A stretch of 64,000 nt of DNA from Salinicola halophyticus (GCF_003206695.1 NZ_PZJN01000006.1:117333-181332), one strand, 5' to 3'; positions 16,109 through 26,181 are shown, counted from the stretch's first letter. Translations and numbers: made by a program. Notes: generated by a model from the letters alone, not told the origin.

Positions 16109-18784
16109 CTACACGTCGAGCACCTCGTACAGGCGCGCCCGCAGACGCGCCTGGGCTTCCGGGTCGGTCAGCGGTTGCCCGCGCTTGTCGGTGATGAAGA
16201 AGACGTCTTCGACTCGCTCACCGAGGGTGGCGATCTTCGCCGTCGACAGGGCGATGTCCTGCTCCATGAAGATGCGGCCGACGCGAGCCAGCAAGCCGGG
16301 GCGGTCGGGCGCGATCAGCTCCAGCGAGGTGCGGGCGTTGGCCGGGTCCTGCTCGATGATGACTTCGACCGGGACCCGAAAATGCTTCAGCTGGCGCGGG
16401 GTGTGGCGGCTGACGATCTGGGGATAGTCGTCGGGATCGTCCAGCTCTTCCACCAGATGGCGACGAATCGTTTCCAGGCGCGCGGGATCGCGGATGGCGT
16501 CGTCGTCGTCATCCAGCAGGATGAAGGTGTTGAGCGTCCAGTCGTCGCTGGAGGTGGCGATGCGGGCATCGTGGATCGACAGGCCCAGCTGCTCGATGGC
16601 GGCAGCGGTGGCGGCAAACAGGTCGTCCGCCGAGCGGGTGTGGATGAAGAGTTTGGTGCCGCCTTCGGTCATGTCCTCGCTGGGGGCGCTGACCAGGATC
16701 AACGGCAGATGATCGTCGTGATGGGCGAGGATGCCCTGTGTCTGCCAGGCGACTTCGCTGGAGGTGTACTGCAGGAAGTAGTCTTCGCCGAAGGTTTGCC
16801 ACAGCCGGGTGACGCGTGCCACGTCGGCGCCGACTGCCCGCAGCAGCCCCAGTGCTTCCTCGCGGGTTTCGCTGACCCAGCCCTGGCGATCGACGGTGTT
16901 ATCGAGGCCGCGGCGCAGCACGCGGCGGGTCTCGGTGTAGAGCTGGCGCATCAGCGACGCACGCCAGCCGTTCCAGAGCGTCGGATTGGTGGCGCTGATG
17001 TCGGCGACGGTGAGTACGTAGAGGTAGTCGAGATGAGTTTCGTCGCGCACGGTGCGAGCGAAGCCATGAATCACGTCCGGGTCGGAAATGTCCCGCTTCT
17101 GGGCCGTCTTCGACATCAGCAGGTGATGTTCGACCAGCCAGGCGACCAGCCGGGTGTCCCAGTTCGATAGCGCATGACGGCGGCAGAACTCGGCGGCATC
17201 GACCGCGCCAAGCTCCGAATGGTCGCCGCCACGGCCCTTGCCAATATCGTGATAGAGCCCGGCGATCCACAGCAGCTCGAGCTTGGGCAGCTTTTGGATG
17301 ACATCGATGGCAACGGTGTATTCGTCGGTGTCGCGCTCCTCGCGAAACCGTTGCAGGAAGCTGAGCAGGCGCAGGGTGTGCGCATCGACGGTGTAGATGT
17401 GAAAAAGGTCGTGCTGCATCAACCCGATCGCCTCGCCGAACTCCGGGAGGTACTTGCCCAGCACCCCGTAGCGGTTCATGCGCGTGAGCTGAGTCGGGAC
17501 GTCGCCGCCGCTGCGCAGCAGTTCCATGAACAGGCTTTGGTGGCGCAGGTCATCGCGGAATGTATCGTCGATCAGATGGCGGTGATCGCGGATCTTGCGA
17601 ATGGTGTCGGCGCGCACGCCCTCGATTTCCGGATGCTGGGCCATCAACAGGAACAACTCGAGCAGCGCGTCGGGCCGATGCACGAAGACGTTGGGGTGGC
17701 GATGCTGGATGTAGCCGCCTCGAATCTCGAAGCGAGCGTTGATCGGCTTGATCGCCAGTGATTCGCCGGCGTGGAGAATCACTTCGTCGAAATGCTGCAG
17801 CAGCATGTCGTTGAGGCCGGCCAGGGCGGTGACGTGCCGGTAGTAGGCTTTCATGAACTGCTCGACGGCCAGTCGCTGGGGCGTGTCGACATAGCCGAAT
17901 AGCTTGGCCAGGGAACGCTGATGATCGAACAGCAGTCGATCTTCGGCACGGCCGGCGATCATGTGCAGGCCGTAGCGAACCTGCCATAGAAAGGCCTGAC
18001 CCTGGCTCAGAATTCTGAGTTCGGCATCGTTCATGAAGCCCTGGGCGACTACGTCCTCGTAGCGCAGCGGCCCGAAGTGGCGCTTGGCGACCCAGCCGAT
18101 CATCTGGATGTCGCGAAGTCCTCCCGGCGCGCTCTTGAGATTGGGCTCCAGGTGATACTCGGAATTGTTGTGCTTGTAGTGGCGAGTGATCTGCTCTTGC
18201 CATTTGCCTTCGAAAAACGCCGCCGACGACCACATCTGCTGGGTCGACAGGCGTGCTCTCATGGCTTCGCGCAGACTTTCCGGTCCCGCCAGGGTCCGGG
18301 TTTCCAGTAGATTGGTGATGACGGTGATGTCGCCGCGGGCCTCGCGTTCGCAGTCGGCGAGCGAGCGCACGCTCTGTCCGACCTCGAGACCGATATCCCA
18401 CAGGAAGGTGATGAAGCCGGTCAGCGATTCGCGGTAGGGCGTGTCATCGTCGTGTCTCAGCAGCAACAGCAGGTCAATGTCAGAGTGGGGGTGGAGCTCG
18501 CCGCGGCCGTAACCGCCCACCGCGAGCAGGGCGACGTTGGCATCCGGCCAGTCGAAACGCTCCCAGGCGACCTGCAGCAGCCGGTCCAGGCACCAGGCGC
18601 GGCCGTAGACCAGGTCGCGCACATCGGCGCCTTTGCGGAAGCGTTCGTCCAGGCGATCGCGGATCGTCTGCAGTGCCTGCTTGAACAGCGGGATCGGGTG
18701 CCGTTCCAGCGCCAGCGCCTCGCGAAAGGCCGCTGCATCGAAAAGGGTCGTGTCCGGATGAAAGCGGTAGTGATGCAGCAGCAT
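16109..18784 (-). CDS. glnD: Bifunctional PII uridylyltransferase/uridylyl-removing enzyme
   Basis: 891 residues, normal length. The nitrogen sensor that uridylylates PII when glutamine is low and de-uridylylates it when high. Domains in order: nucleotidyltransferase (GGYGRGELHPHSDIDLLLL, about 90-109), GlnD-specific helical region, HD phosphohydrolase domain (LYHDIGKGRGGDHSELG), then two C-terminal ACT domains, the last with APDRPGLLARVGRIFMEQDI. All expected catalytic residues are visible. Lies 55 bases after map on the same strand; a map-glnD operon is likely. Confidence 0.97.
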   Translation of the reverse strand: MLLHHYRFHPDTTLFDAAAFREALALERHPIPLFKQALQTIRDRLDERFRKGADVRDLVYGRAWCLDRLLQVAWERFDWPDANVALLAVGGYGRGELHPHSDIDLLLLLRHDDDTPYRESLTGFITFLWDIGLEVGQSVRSLADCEREARGDITVITNLLETRTLAGPESLREAMRARLSTQQMWSSAAFFEGKWQEQITRHYKHNNSEYHLEPNLKSAPGGLRDIQMIGWVAKRHFGPLRYEDVVAQGFMNDAELRILSQGQAFLWQVRYGLHMIAGRAEDRLLFDHQRSLAKLFGYVDTPQRLAVEQFMKAYYRHVTALAGLNDMLLQHFDEVILHAGESLAIKPINARFEIRGGYIQHRHPNVFVHRPDALLELFLLMAQHPEIEGVRADTIRKIRDHRHLIDDTFRDDLRHQSLFMELLRSGGDVPTQLTRMNRYGVLGKYLPEFGEAIGLMQHDLFHIYTVDAHTLRLLSFLQRFREERDTDEYTVAIDVIQKLPKLELLWIAGLYHDIGKGRGGDHSELGAVDAAEFCRRHALSNWDTRLVAWLVEHHLLMSKTAQKRDISDPDVIHGFARTVRDETHLDYLYVLTVADISATNPTLWNGWRASLMRQLYTETRRVLRRGLDNTVDRQGWVSETREEALGLLRAVGADVARVTRLWQTFGEDYFLQYTSSEVAWQTQGILAHHDDHLPLILVSAPSEDMTEGGTKLFIHTRSADDLFAATAAAIEQLGLSIHDARIATSSDDWTLNTFILLDDDDDAIRDPARLETIRRHLVEELDDPDDYPQIVSRHTPRQLKHFRVPVEVIIEQDPANARTSLELIAPDRPGLLARVGRIFMEQDIALSTAKIATLGERVEDVFFITDKRGQPLTDPEAQARLRARLYEVLDV

Positions 18785-18839
18785 GCGGCGGGCGTCTCCC
18801 AGGGTGAAACGGTAGCGGGACGAAGCGGTGGCGGGGCGA

Positions 18840-19631
18840 TCAAGCCTTCAGAAAGCTGAAGTCTTCATCGGAACGGGCGGTCAGGACTTCCACCCCGGAC
18901 GCGGTCACCAGCAGGGTGTGTTCCCACTGAGCCGACAGGCTCTTGTCCTTGGTGACCGCGGTCCAGCCATCCTTCAACACCTTGGTGCGATAGCCGCCGG
19001 CGTTGAGCATCGGCTCGATGGTCAGGCACATGCCTTCGGCGAGTTCGGCATCGGCCTCTTCCGCGTAACCGTCGTAGTGCAGCACCTGGGGTTCTTCGTG
19101 AAATCCGGCGCCGATGCCATGGCCGCAGAAATCCCGGACCACCGAATAGCCGGCTTTCTCGGCATGGTCCTGGATGACTCGGGCGATGGCCGACAGCTTG
19201 GCCCCCGGGCGAACCTCGGCGATACCTTTATACAGGCTCTCCCGAGTGACACGGCAAAGGCGCTCGCCCTGGATGGTATCGCCGATCACGAACATCATGC
19301 TGCTGTCGCCGTGGTAGCCGTCCGGCGTCTTCACGGTGATGTCGATATTCATGATGTCGCCGTTCTTGAGCTTCTTGTCGGCATCGGGGATGCCGTGGCA
19401 GACGACGTGATTGATCGAGGTGCAGATCGACTTCGGAAAGCCGTGGTAATCGAGGCAGGCGGAGACCGAGCCGAGCTCCTGAACGATGAAGTCGTCGCAG
19501 AGTCTGTCCAATTCTTCGGTGGAAACGCCGGCGCGCACATGGGGCGTGATCATTTCCAGTACCGCGGCGGCCTGACGGCCGGCTTCGCGCATCTTTTCGA
19601 TCTCTTCAGGCGTCTTGCGTGGAATGTTCAT
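18840..19631 (-). CDS. map: Methionine aminopeptidase, type I
   Basis: 263 residues. Removes N-terminal Met from nascent proteins. The five metal ligands are visible: Asp in NIDITVK, Asp in DGYHGDSSM, His in GHGIGAGFHEEP, Glu in LTIEPML and Glu in WEHTLLV. The ATG at 19631 (MNIPRKTPEEIEKMR) matches family N termini; a TTG four codons upstream is also in frame. Divergent from rpsB, the usual gammaproteobacterial arrangement; followed by glnD. Confidence 0.96.
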   Translation of the reverse strand: MNIPRKTPEEIEKMREAGRQAAAVLEMITPHVRAGVSTEELDRLCDDFIVQELGSVSACLDYHGFPKSICTSINHVVCHGIPDADKKLKNGDIMNIDITVKTPDGYHGDSSMMFVIGDTIQGERLCRVTRESLYKGIAEVRPGAKLSAIARVIQDHAEKAGYSVVRDFCGHGIGAGFHEEPQVLHYDGYAEEADAELAEGMCLTIEPMLNAGGYRTKVLKDGWTAVTKDKSLSAQWEHTLLVTASGVEVLTARSDEDFSFLKA

Positions 19632-19743
19632 GCGTTCTCGCAATGGGGGGCGATGGGGAAGATGAAGAGTCGCGAAACAGGGTGGACGTCCACCGGGATG
19701 CCGGGGTTAAGACGTCTGTCGGCTTCATCTTGCGTGCGTTCTA

Positions 19744-19752
19744 TGGTATAAA
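19744..19752 (+). promoter_or_regulatory. Candidate extended -10 promoter for rpsB
   Basis: TGGTATAAA matches an extended -10 (TGn plus TATAAA) and is followed by a GC-rich discriminator (TCCGCGCGC), a feature of stringently controlled translation-gene promoters. No good -35 element is visible. It would give a 5' leader of about 250 bases. Confidence 0.4.
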
Positions 19753-19772
19753 TCCGCGCGCTTGACTGCAAT

Positions 19773-19820
19773 TGCCCGTCTATCAGTCCCGAAGACTGCC
19801 TGTCTGTCAGTCCTCGAGAT
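19773..19820. repeat. 24-nt direct repeat, two copies, in the rpsB leader
   Basis: Two adjacent copies of TGCCYGTCTRTCAGTCC plus a variable tail, period 24. They lie in the upstream part of the rpsB leader, outside the structured S2-type element. Confidence 0.6.
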
Positions 19821-19908
19821 GAGACGGTCAGGATGGCCTGCGACAGCATTCCATCGGCACGAGCGAGTAGCGACGACGGCATTCGAGTGAGTGCTGCGTC
19901 ATAAAAAA

Positions 19909-19980
19909 CACACACGCACCGGCACATGGTCCCGGGTGCCGCGTTGGCTTAGCCAAGCGGTCGGATCCATGGGGTGTGTG
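19909..19980 (+). promoter_or_regulatory. Structured rpsB 5' leader, probable S2 autoregulatory element
   Basis: An outer stem CACACAC (19909-19915) / GTGTGTG (19974-19980) encloses two hairpins, CGGCAC/GTGCCG (19920-19941) and TTGGC/GCCAA (19944-19956). It ends 30 bases before the rpsB ATG. Gammaproteobacterial rpsB leaders are known to bind ribosomal protein S2 for feedback control of rpsB-tsf. Position and architecture fit; base-level identity to the described motif was not tested. Confidence 0.5.
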
Positions 19981-20010
19981 GAAGCCTAACCCGATTCTTC
20001 AGGAGTCATC

Positions 20011-20763
20011 ATGGCACAAGTCAATATGCGTGACCTGCTCAAGGCAGGCGCACACTTCGGTCACCAGACCCGTTACTGGAACCCGAAGATGGGTCAGTAC
20101 ATCTTCGGCGCACGTAACAAGATCCACATCATCAACCTCGAGCACACGCTGCCGGCTCTGCTGGAAGCGACCAGTGTCGTCGAGAAGATGGCGTCTTCCA
20201 GCAACAAGATCCTGTTCGTCGGCACCAAGCGTTCCGCCAGCAAGATCATCAAGCAGGAAGCCAATCGTGTGGGTCAGCCGTTCGTCAACCATCGCTGGTT
20301 GGGCGGCATGTTGACCAACTTCAAGACCATTCGTCAGTCGATCAAGCGTCTGCGCGAACTCGAAAGCATGCGCGAAGATGGCACGTTCGAGAAGCTGACC
20401 AAGAAAGAAGTTCTGATGGCGACCCGCGAGCAGGACAAGCTCGAGCGCTCCATCGGCGGTATCAAGGACATGGGCGGCCTTCCGGACGCGCTGTTCGTGA
20501 TCGACGTCGACCATGAGCGCATCGCGATCAACGAAGCCAACAAGCTGGGCATCCCGGTTATCGGTGTCGTCGATACCAACTCCAATCCGGATGGCGTCGA
20601 TTACGTCATCCCGGGTAACGATGACTCCATTCGCGCCATCCAGATCTACGTTCAGGCCATCGCCGATGCCTGCGGCAAGGCGAAGGAAGGCAACCCCGAC
20701 GAATTCGTCGAGGTGAGCGAGACTGACGAGACCAGCGAAACCAGCGACGCCGCCGCCCAGTAA
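20011..20763 (+). CDS. rpsB: 30S ribosomal protein S2
   Basis: 250 residues. Small-subunit protein S2. Clear family blocks: [22 protein letters not shown] at the N terminus, [19 protein letters not shown], and [12 protein letters not shown]...[21 protein letters not shown] lies 8-10 bases before the ATG. The acidic Ser/Thr/Glu-rich tail ([15 protein letters not shown]) is longer than in E. coli and in keeping with a salt-adapted proteome. First gene of the translation/envelope block; tsf follows after a structured spacer. Confidence 0.98.
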   Translation: MAQVNMRDLLKAGAHFGHQTRYWNPKMGQYIFGARNKIHIINLEHTLPALLEATSVVEKMASSSNKILFVGTKRSASKIIKQEANRVGQPFVNHRWLGGMLTNFKTIRQSIKRLRELESMREDGTFEKLTKKEVLMATREQDKLERSIGGIKDMGGLPDALFVIDVDHERIAINEANKLGIPVIGVVDTNSNPDGVDYVIPGNDDSIRAIQIYVQAIADACGKAKEGNPDEFVEVSETDETSETSDAAAQ

Positions 20764-20784
20764 ACGAGTTGGAAAACGGCGTCG

Positions 20785-20856
20785 AGTCTGCGCTGGGCGT
20801 GCCCTTTAAGGGTGGCAATCGTCTGGCCGATATTGGCCAGATCAACAGCGCAGACT
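20785..20856 (+). ncRNA. Three-stem structured element in the rpsB-tsf spacer
   Basis: A perfect 11-bp inverted pair AGTCTGCGCTG (20785-20795) / CAGCGCAGACT (20846-20856) encloses two smaller hairpins: CCCTT-T-AAGGG (20802-20812) and CTGGCC-GATATT-GGCCAG (20823-20840). The arrangement could fold as a three-way junction in RNA. Its last base abuts the terminator stem that follows. Function unknown; a regulatory or processing role is inference. Confidence 0.5.
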
Positions 20857-20883
20857 AAAAGGGGGCCCGAGAGCCCCCTTTTT
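20857..20883 (+). terminator. Intrinsic terminator between rpsB and tsf
   Basis: Perfect 10-bp stem AAAAGGGGGC/GCCCCCTTTT, loop CCGAGA, followed by further T. Probably a partial terminator setting the S2 to EF-Ts ratio, as in E. coli where the spacer also holds a terminator. Confidence 0.85.
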
Positions 20884-20947
20884 ACACCCGCGACGACGCA
20901 CAGCTAGCGCCGTCGCTAGATGAAACCGCGATTCTCAGGGGTAGAAC

Positions 20948-21817
20948 ATGGCAGCTATCAGCGCTTCTCTAGTCAAGGAACTGCGCGAGCGTACCGGTCT
21001 CGGCATGATGGAGTGCAAGAAAGCACTGACCGAAGCCGATGGCGACATCGAGCGTGCGATCGAAGATCTGCGCAAGAACTCCGGCCTGAAGGCCGCCAAG
21101 AAGGCAGGCCGTATCGCCGCCGAAGGCGCGATCCTGACCCAGGTTGCCGAAGACGGCAGCTACGCCGCGATGCTGGAAGTCAACTCGGAAACTGACTTCG
21201 TGTCCCGCGACGACAACTTCCGGGGCTTTGCCAACAAGGTGCTGGCCAAGGTTTTCGAGACCAAGTCCGAAGACATTGCCGCGATCATGGATGGTGAGCT
21301 GGAAGACGCTCGCAACCAGCTGGTGCAGAAGATCGGTGAAAACATCTCCGTCCGTCGTGCGGTTGTCGTCGATGCGCCGGAAGGCGGTGTCGTCGGTGCC
21401 TACGTCCATGGTGATCGTATCGGCGTTCTGACCGTGCTCACGGGCGGCAACGCGGAAGTGGCCAAGGACATCTCCATGCACGTGGCCGCGATCAACCCGG
21501 TCGTCGCGCGTCCGGACGATATGCCGCAGTCACAGCTCGACAGCGAAAAGGCGATCATCCTGGCCCAGCCGGACATGGCGGGCAAGCCAGAGCAGATCGC
21601 CGAGAAGATGGTCCAGGGCCGTCTCAAGAAATACCTGGCGGAAAACAGCCTGACCGAGCAGCCGTTCGTCAAGGATCCGAACCAGACCGTTGCCGAGTAT
21701 GCCAAGACAGCGGGCGGTGAAGTGGTCGGTTTCACACGCTTCGAAGTGGGTGAAGGTATCGAGAAGGAAGAAGTCGACTTCGCCAAGGAAGTGAGGGAAC
21801 AGGCTCGCCGCAGCTAA
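20948..21817 (+). CDS. tsf: Elongation factor Ts
   Basis: 289 residues. Nucleotide exchange factor of EF-Tu. The N-terminal UBA-like module and the TDFV motif region are clear: [20 protein letters not shown] and [16 protein letters not shown] (Asp-Phe pair that contacts EF-Tu). The C-terminal coiled-coil subdomain follows ([12 protein letters not shown]...[13 protein letters not shown]). Length is a little above E. coli (283). Downstream of the rpsB-tsf terminator; may also have its own promoter within the spacer. Confidence 0.97.
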   Translation: MAAISASLVKELRERTGLGMMECKKALTEADGDIERAIEDLRKNSGLKAAKKAGRIAAEGAILTQVAEDGSYAAMLEVNSETDFVSRDDNFRGFANKVLAKVFETKSEDIAAIMDGELEDARNQLVQKIGENISVRRAVVVDAPEGGVVGAYVHGDRIGVLTVLTGGNAEVAKDISMHVAAINPVVARPDDMPQSQLDSEKAIILAQPDMAGKPEQIAEKMVQGRLKKYLAENSLTEQPFVKDPNQTVAEYAKTAGGEVVGFTRFEVGEGIEKEEVDFAKEVREQARRS

Positions 21818-21907
21818 GTCCGACAGGCTGCGTCTTGCAGGGCCAAGTTTCAAGCAGTGCCCGGAGCGGGGGCGTCAGGTATCATCGCCTGGCCTCGGCT
21901 CCATCAC

Positions 21908-21933
21908 ATGGCGTGCGCGAAAGCGCACGCCAT
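21908..21933 (+). terminator. Strong hairpin between tsf and pyrH
   Basis: Perfect 11-bp stem ATGGCGTGCGC/GCGCACGCCAT capped by a GAAA (GNRA) tetraloop. No T-run follows, so transcriptional read-through into pyrH or 3' stabilisation of the tsf mRNA is as likely as termination. Confidence 0.45.
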
Positions 21934-22004
21934 TGCGTATCCGGTAGATGAGAAGCCATCTAGCCGATTGCCGAACCGACTCGCCATCTCCAGGAGAGAG
22001 TGAC

Positions 22005-22778
22005 ATGACCGACGTCATCGACCGAACCGCCAAGCCCAGTGAGCGTGGCGATAAATCCGAGCGCGGTGATAAATCCAAGTACAAGCGCATATTGCTGAAG
22101 CTGTCGGGCGAGGCGCTGACCGGCGAGCAGGAGTTCGGTATCGATCCCAAGGTGCTCGATCGCATGGCATTGGAAATCGGGCAGCTGGTGGGTATCGGTG
22201 TCCAGGTCGGTATCGTGGTCGGTGGTGGCAATCTGTTCCGCGGCGCTGCACTGCACGCGGCGGGCATGGATCGAGTCACCGGCGATCATATGGGCATGTT
22301 GGCCACGGTGATGAACGCGCTGGCGATGCGTGACGCTCTCGAGCGCTCCAACATCCGCTCGCGGGTGATGTCGGCGATTCCCATGAGCGGTGTCGTCGAG
22401 CATTATGACCGCCGTTCCGCGATTCGCTATCTGACGTCCGGGGACGTGGTCATCTTTTCGGCGGGTACGGGTAATCCGTTTTTCACCACCGACTCGGCGG
22501 CTTGCCTGCGCGGTATCGAGATCGATGCCAACGTGGTGGTCAAGGCCACCAAGGTCGACGGTGTCTACGACAAGGATCCGGTCAAGCATCCGGATGCCGT
22601 GAAATATGAGCAACTCAGCTACGATGACGTACTGGACCAGAAGCTGGGAGTGATGGATTTGACCGCCATCTGTCTGGTGCGTGACCATGATATGCCGGTT
22701 CGTGTCTTCGACATGACCAAACCTGGCGCCCTGTTGAATCTGGTGGTCGGTGGGCGAGAAGGCACGCTGATTGATTGA
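22005..22778 (+). CDS. pyrH: Uridylate kinase (UMP kinase)
   Basis: 257 residues from the ATG at 22005 (CAGGAGAGAG upstream). Phosphorylates UMP to UDP. Conserved: [50 protein letters not shown]. The conserved kinase starts about residue 25; the preceding N-terminal extension is charged and contains a short in-frame duplication, SERGDK twice, from an 18-base tandem repeat (22041-22076). This tail is not part of the catalytic fold. Confidence 0.96.
   Translation: MTDVIDRTAKPSERGDKSERGDKSKYKRILLKLSGEALTGEQEFGIDPKVLDRMALEIGQLVGIGVQVGIVVGGGNLFRGAALHAAGMDRVTGDHMGMLATVMNALAMRDALERSNIRSRVMSAIPMSGVVEHYDRRSAIRYLTSGDVVIFSAGTGNPFFTTDSAACLRGIEIDANVVVKATKVDGVYDKDPVKHPDAVKYEQLSYDDVLDQKLGVMDLTAICLVRDHDMPVRVFDMTKPGALLNLVVGGREGTLID
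22041..22076 (+). repeat. 18-nt in-frame tandem duplication in pyrH
   Basis: Two 18-base copies encoding SERGDK then SERGDK (third-position differences only), located in the disordered N-terminal tail of UMP kinase. Confidence 0.85.
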
Positions 22779-22788
22779 GGTTTAGGAC

Positions 22789-23346
22789 ATGATCGACGAT
22801 ATCAAGAAAGACGCTGGCGCGCGGATGCAGAAGAGTCTGGAAGCGCTCCAGAGCAATTTCCACAAGATCCGCACGGGGCGAGCACATCCGAGCATCCTCG
22901 ACGCGGTGATGGTGGAGTACTACGGCAGTCACATGCCGATCAACCAGGTCGCCAACATCATCATCGAAGACGCCCGTACTCTGGCGGTGACGCCCTGGGA
23001 ACGCTCGATGGTGGGCAAGGTCGAGAAGGCGATCATGACGGCGGATCTGGGGCTGAATCCGGCCACCGCCGGCACCGTGATTCGCGTGCCGATGCCGCCA
23101 CTGACCGAGGAGACTCGCCGCCACTATATCAAGCAGGCGCGTGGCGAGGCCGAGAATGCGCGAGTGGCGATTCGCAACGTTCGGCGTGACGCCAATGGCG
23201 ATCTCAAGACGCTGCTCAAGGATAAAGAGATCACCGAGGACGATCAGCGTCACGGCGAAGAGGAGATCCAGAAGTTGACCGACAAGCACGTCAGCGAAAT
23301 CGATCGCCTTCTGGAAACCAAGGAACACGACCTGATGCAGGTATAA
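22789..23346 (+). CDS. frr: Ribosome recycling factor
   Basis: 185 residues, the usual length. Splits post-termination ribosomes with EF-G. Family blocks: [50 protein letters not shown], and RNVRRDAN. Eleven bases after pyrH; same operon. Confidence 0.97.
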   Translation: MIDDIKKDAGARMQKSLEALQSNFHKIRTGRAHPSILDAVMVEYYGSHMPINQVANIIIEDARTLAVTPWERSMVGKVEKAIMTADLGLNPATAGTVIRVPMPPLTEETRRHYIKQARGEAENARVAIRNVRRDANGDLKTLLKDKEITEDDQRHGEEEIQKLTDKHVSEIDRLLETKEHDLMQV

Positions 23347-23405
23347 GGGTCGGGGCGCCCAGGTTCGTCCGCGGGCGCCACCAACCACCTGTCTTGCGAG
23401 CTATC

Positions 23406-24167
23406 ATGACAGACATGCAGTCGCGTGACGCTCAGGCGCTGCCGTCGATTCCACGTCACGTGGCGATCATCATGGACGGCAATAACCGCTGGGCGCGCGC
23501 TCGGGGTCTCTCCAGCGCACAGGGGCATCGTGCTGGTGTGGAATCGCTGCGCGCGGTCATCCGGCGCGCGGCGGAGCGGCGTATCGAGACCCTTACGCTA
23601 TTCGCCTTTTCCAGCGAAAACTGGCGCCGACCGTCGGCCGAGGTCAGTGCGCTGATGGAGCTTTTCATGCTGGTGCTTAAGCGTGAGGTCAGAAAGCTCC
23701 ACGAAAACGGCATTCGACTCACCATCATCGGCGATCGTCAGCGCTTCTCGTCATCCTTGCGAAAGCATATGGAGCGTGCCGAAGCGCTGACGCGCGACAA
23801 TTTCGGGATGCACCTCGTGGTGGCCGCCAACTACGGCGGTCGATGGGATATCGCCTCTGCAGCCCAGCGCCTGGCGCGCAAGGTCGCCGATGGCACGATG
23901 AGCGCCGAAGCGATCGACGAGGCGGCGCTGGATCGGGAGATATGTCTGAGCCAGGAACCGCCGATCGACCTCTGCATTCGTACCAGTGGGGAACAACGAA
24001 TCTCAAATTTCCTGTTATGGCAGCTGGCCTACGCGGAGCTCGTCTTCGCCCCTGAGCTGTGGCCCGACTTCGATGGATCGAGGTTCGACGCGGCGCTGGA
24101 GACGTACCAGCAACGTCAGCGCCGATTCGGCATGAGCCAACAGCAAGCCGAGGTTCAAGGTGCTTAG
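23406..24167 (+). CDS. uppS: Isoprenyl transferase (undecaprenyl diphosphate synthase)
   Basis: 253 residues. Cis-prenyltransferase making the C55 lipid carrier for peptidoglycan and O-antigen. Motifs: HVAIIMDGNNRWARARG (catalytic Asp), GHRAGVESLR, FAFSSENWRRP, and LCIRTSGEQRISNFLLWQLAYAEL. The ATG at 23406 is chosen; a TTG 12 bases upstream is in frame. It overlaps the cdsA start by 8 bases, implying translational coupling. Confidence 0.96.
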   Translation: MTDMQSRDAQALPSIPRHVAIIMDGNNRWARARGLSSAQGHRAGVESLRAVIRRAAERRIETLTLFAFSSENWRRPSAEVSALMELFMLVLKREVRKLHENGIRLTIIGDRQRFSSSLRKHMERAEALTRDNFGMHLVVAANYGGRWDIASAAQRLARKVADGTMSAEAIDEAALDREICLSQEPPIDLCIRTSGEQRISNFLLWQLAYAELVFAPELWPDFDGSRFDAALETYQQRQRRFGMSQQQAEVQGA

Positions 24168-24960
24168 ACAGCGCATACTCACGGCGCTGGTTTTGGCGCC
24201 GCTGGCTCTGGCCGGCCTGTTCGGGCTCTCGGGCGGCAGCTTCGCCGCATTTACGGCATTGGTGCTGCTGCTCGGTGCCTGGGAGTGGGCTCGGCTGGCT
24301 GGCTTCGACGAACTCAAGCCTCGGCTGATCTATACCGTGGTGCTGGGGCTGGTACTGCTGATGGCCTGGTGGGCGGACTGGGTATCGGCGCAGTGGCCAC
24401 TCTGGATTGCCGCTGCCGGCTGGCTGGCCAACGCCTGGTGGGTCTCGCGTTATCCCCAGGCGAGCGATCAGTGGCAGCCGCCGTGGCGTCGTCTCGCCAT
24501 GGGTGGCTGGGTGCTGGTTCCTTGCTGGGTAGGGCTCTACCAGTTGCGCCAGGACGGCAGCGAGTGGTTGCTGTTCGTGCTGCTGCTGGTCTGGGTCGCC
24601 GACATCGGCGCGTACTTTTCCGGGCGCCGCTTCGGGCGTCGCAAGCTGGCGCCGCACGTCAGCCCCGGCAAGTCCTGGGAAGGGGTCTACGGCGGCTGGG
24701 TCGCGGTTGCCGTCCTGGTTTTCCTTTATGCGCTGTGGCTTTCGCTCGATCTTCATCAGACGCTGGCGCTGCTGGTCGTTGCGTTGGTCGTGGCTTTCGT
24801 CTCCGTCATCGGCGATCTGCTCGAAAGCATGCTCAAGCGCTTTCGCGGCCTGAAAGACTCCAGTCAGCTGCTGCCGGGGCACGGCGGCATTCTTGATCGT
24901 ATCGATAGCCTGACCGCTGCCGTTCCGCTCTTCGCTCTGATTCGCCCCTGGCTGGGATAG
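24160..24960 (+). CDS. cdsA: Phosphatidate cytidylyltransferase
   Basis: 266 residues, GTG start overlapping the end of uppS. Makes CDP-diacylglycerol from phosphatidate and CTP at the inner membrane. About seven to eight hydrophobic helices, Trp-rich; C-terminal signature [38 protein letters not shown] with the catalytic acidic residues. Followed by dxr after 7 bases. Confidence 0.95.
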   Translation: MLRQRILTALVLAPLALAGLFGLSGGSFAAFTALVLLLGAWEWARLAGFDELKPRLIYTVVLGLVLLMAWWADWVSAQWPLWIAAAGWLANAWWVSRYPQASDQWQPPWRRLAMGGWVLVPCWVGLYQLRQDGSEWLLFVLLLVWVADIGAYFSGRRFGRRKLAPHVSPGKSWEGVYGGWVAVAVLVFLYALWLSLDLHQTLALLVVALVVAFVSVIGDLLESMLKRFRGLKDSSQLLPGHGGILDRIDSLTAAVPLFALIRPWLG

Positions 24961-24967
24961 CGCACCG

Positions 24968-26167
24968 ATGCCTTCATCTTCTACCCGCAAGGTCACCCTG
25001 CTGGGGGCGACCGGTTCCATCGGTCGCAGCACCCTGGACGTGATCGCGCAGCAACCCGATGCCTATGAGCTTTATGCGGTCACGGCCCATCGCTCGCGCG
25101 AGGCGCTGCTCGATATCTGCCTGCGCTTTGCACCGACCCGGGCGGTGATCGGCACCGAGTCCGATGCCGAGTGGCTTCGAATGCAGTTGCGCGAGGGCGG
25201 GCGCGGCGATGTTGACGTCAGTCATGGCGAGGCGGGGCTGCTGGAGGTCTCGCGCGCCGCCGAGGTCGACACCGTGATGGCGGCGATCATCGGCGCGGCA
25301 GGGCTGCTGCCGACGCTGGCGGCAGTGGAGTCGGGCAAGCGCGTGCTGCTGGCCAACAAAGAGGCGCTGGTGATGTCCGGCGGACTGTTCATGGACGCCG
25401 TGTCCCGCCATGGCGCGACACTTTTGCCCATCGATTCGGAACATAATGCCATCTACCAGTGTCTTCCTATGCAGCATCGCGGCGGGCTGTCGCGACATGG
25501 GGTGTCGCGGCTGCTGCTGACCGCGTCGGGCGGGCCGTTCTGGAAATGGCCGTTGGCGGAGCTCGAAGCCGTCACGCCGGATCAGGCGTGCGCGCATCCC
25601 AATTGGTCGATGGGCCGCAAGATTTCGGTCGACAGCGCCACGATGATGAACAAGGGCCTCGAGCTGATCGAGGCGTGCTGGCTGTTCGATGCGACGCCTG
25701 CACAGATCGAGGTGGTGGTGCATCCGCAGAGCATCGTCCACTCGATGGTCGGCTATGCCGATGGATCGGTGCTGGCGCAGATGGGCAATCCCGACATGCG
25801 CACGCCGATCGCCTACGGGCTGTCCTGGCCGTCGAGGATCGAAGCTGGCGTCGAGCCGCTCGATCTGTTCGCGATTTCGCGGCTCGATTTCGAAGCGCCG
25901 GACGAATCACGGTTCCCGTGCCTGCGGCTCGCCCGTGAAGCCATGCAGGCGGGCGGCACTGCGCCAGCGACGCTCAATGCGGCAAACGAGATCGCGGTAC
26001 AGGCGTTTCTCGACGAGAAGCTCTCTTTCCTCGATATCGCCCGGCTGGTGGACGCGACGCTGGCGGCGACCGAGGTGCGCGCGGCGGATTCGCTCGACGT
26101 GGTATTGTGCGAGGATGCTCGGGCGCGACAACTGGCCGAGCGCCTGTTGCATCAACGGTCTTTCTAG
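24968..26167 (+). CDS. dxr: 1-deoxy-D-xylulose 5-phosphate reductoisomerase
   Basis: 399 residues. First committed step of the MEP isoprenoid pathway, converting DXP to MEP with NADPH. Seen: [18 protein letters not shown] (NADPH loop), [26 protein letters not shown] (metal-binding Asp and Glu), SGGPFW, and [23 protein letters not shown] (flexible loop and substrate residues). Within the uppS-cdsA-dxr-rseP run, linking isoprenoid supply and undecaprenyl synthesis. Confidence 0.97.
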   Translation: MPSSSTRKVTLLGATGSIGRSTLDVIAQQPDAYELYAVTAHRSREALLDICLRFAPTRAVIGTESDAEWLRMQLREGGRGDVDVSHGEAGLLEVSRAAEVDTVMAAIIGAAGLLPTLAAVESGKRVLLANKEALVMSGGLFMDAVSRHGATLLPIDSEHNAIYQCLPMQHRGGLSRHGVSRLLLTASGGPFWKWPLAELEAVTPDQACAHPNWSMGRKISVDSATMMNKGLELIEACWLFDATPAQIEVVVHPQSIVHSMVGYADGSVLAQMGNPDMRTPIAYGLSWPSRIEAGVEPLDLFAISRLDFEAPDESRFPCLRLAREAMQAGGTAPATLNAANEIAVQAFLDEKLSFLDIARLVDATLAATEVRAADSLDVVLCEDARARQLAERLLHQRSF

Positions 26168-26181
26168 AGGGGGCAGGCGTG

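Larger units (their letters stand above)
19632..20010. other. map-rpsB divergent intergenic region (379 bases)
   Basis: Holds the promoters of map (minus) and rpsB (plus), a two-copy 24-nt repeat, and the structured rpsB 5' leader, each listed separately. No ORF in it has operon, motif or codon-use support. Confidence 0.7.

Noticed and set aside
23725-25032. 435-codon minus-strand frame across uppS and cdsA
   Set aside because: Antisense shadow spanning two convincing genes; composition rich in Arg, Pro and Gln, no domain.
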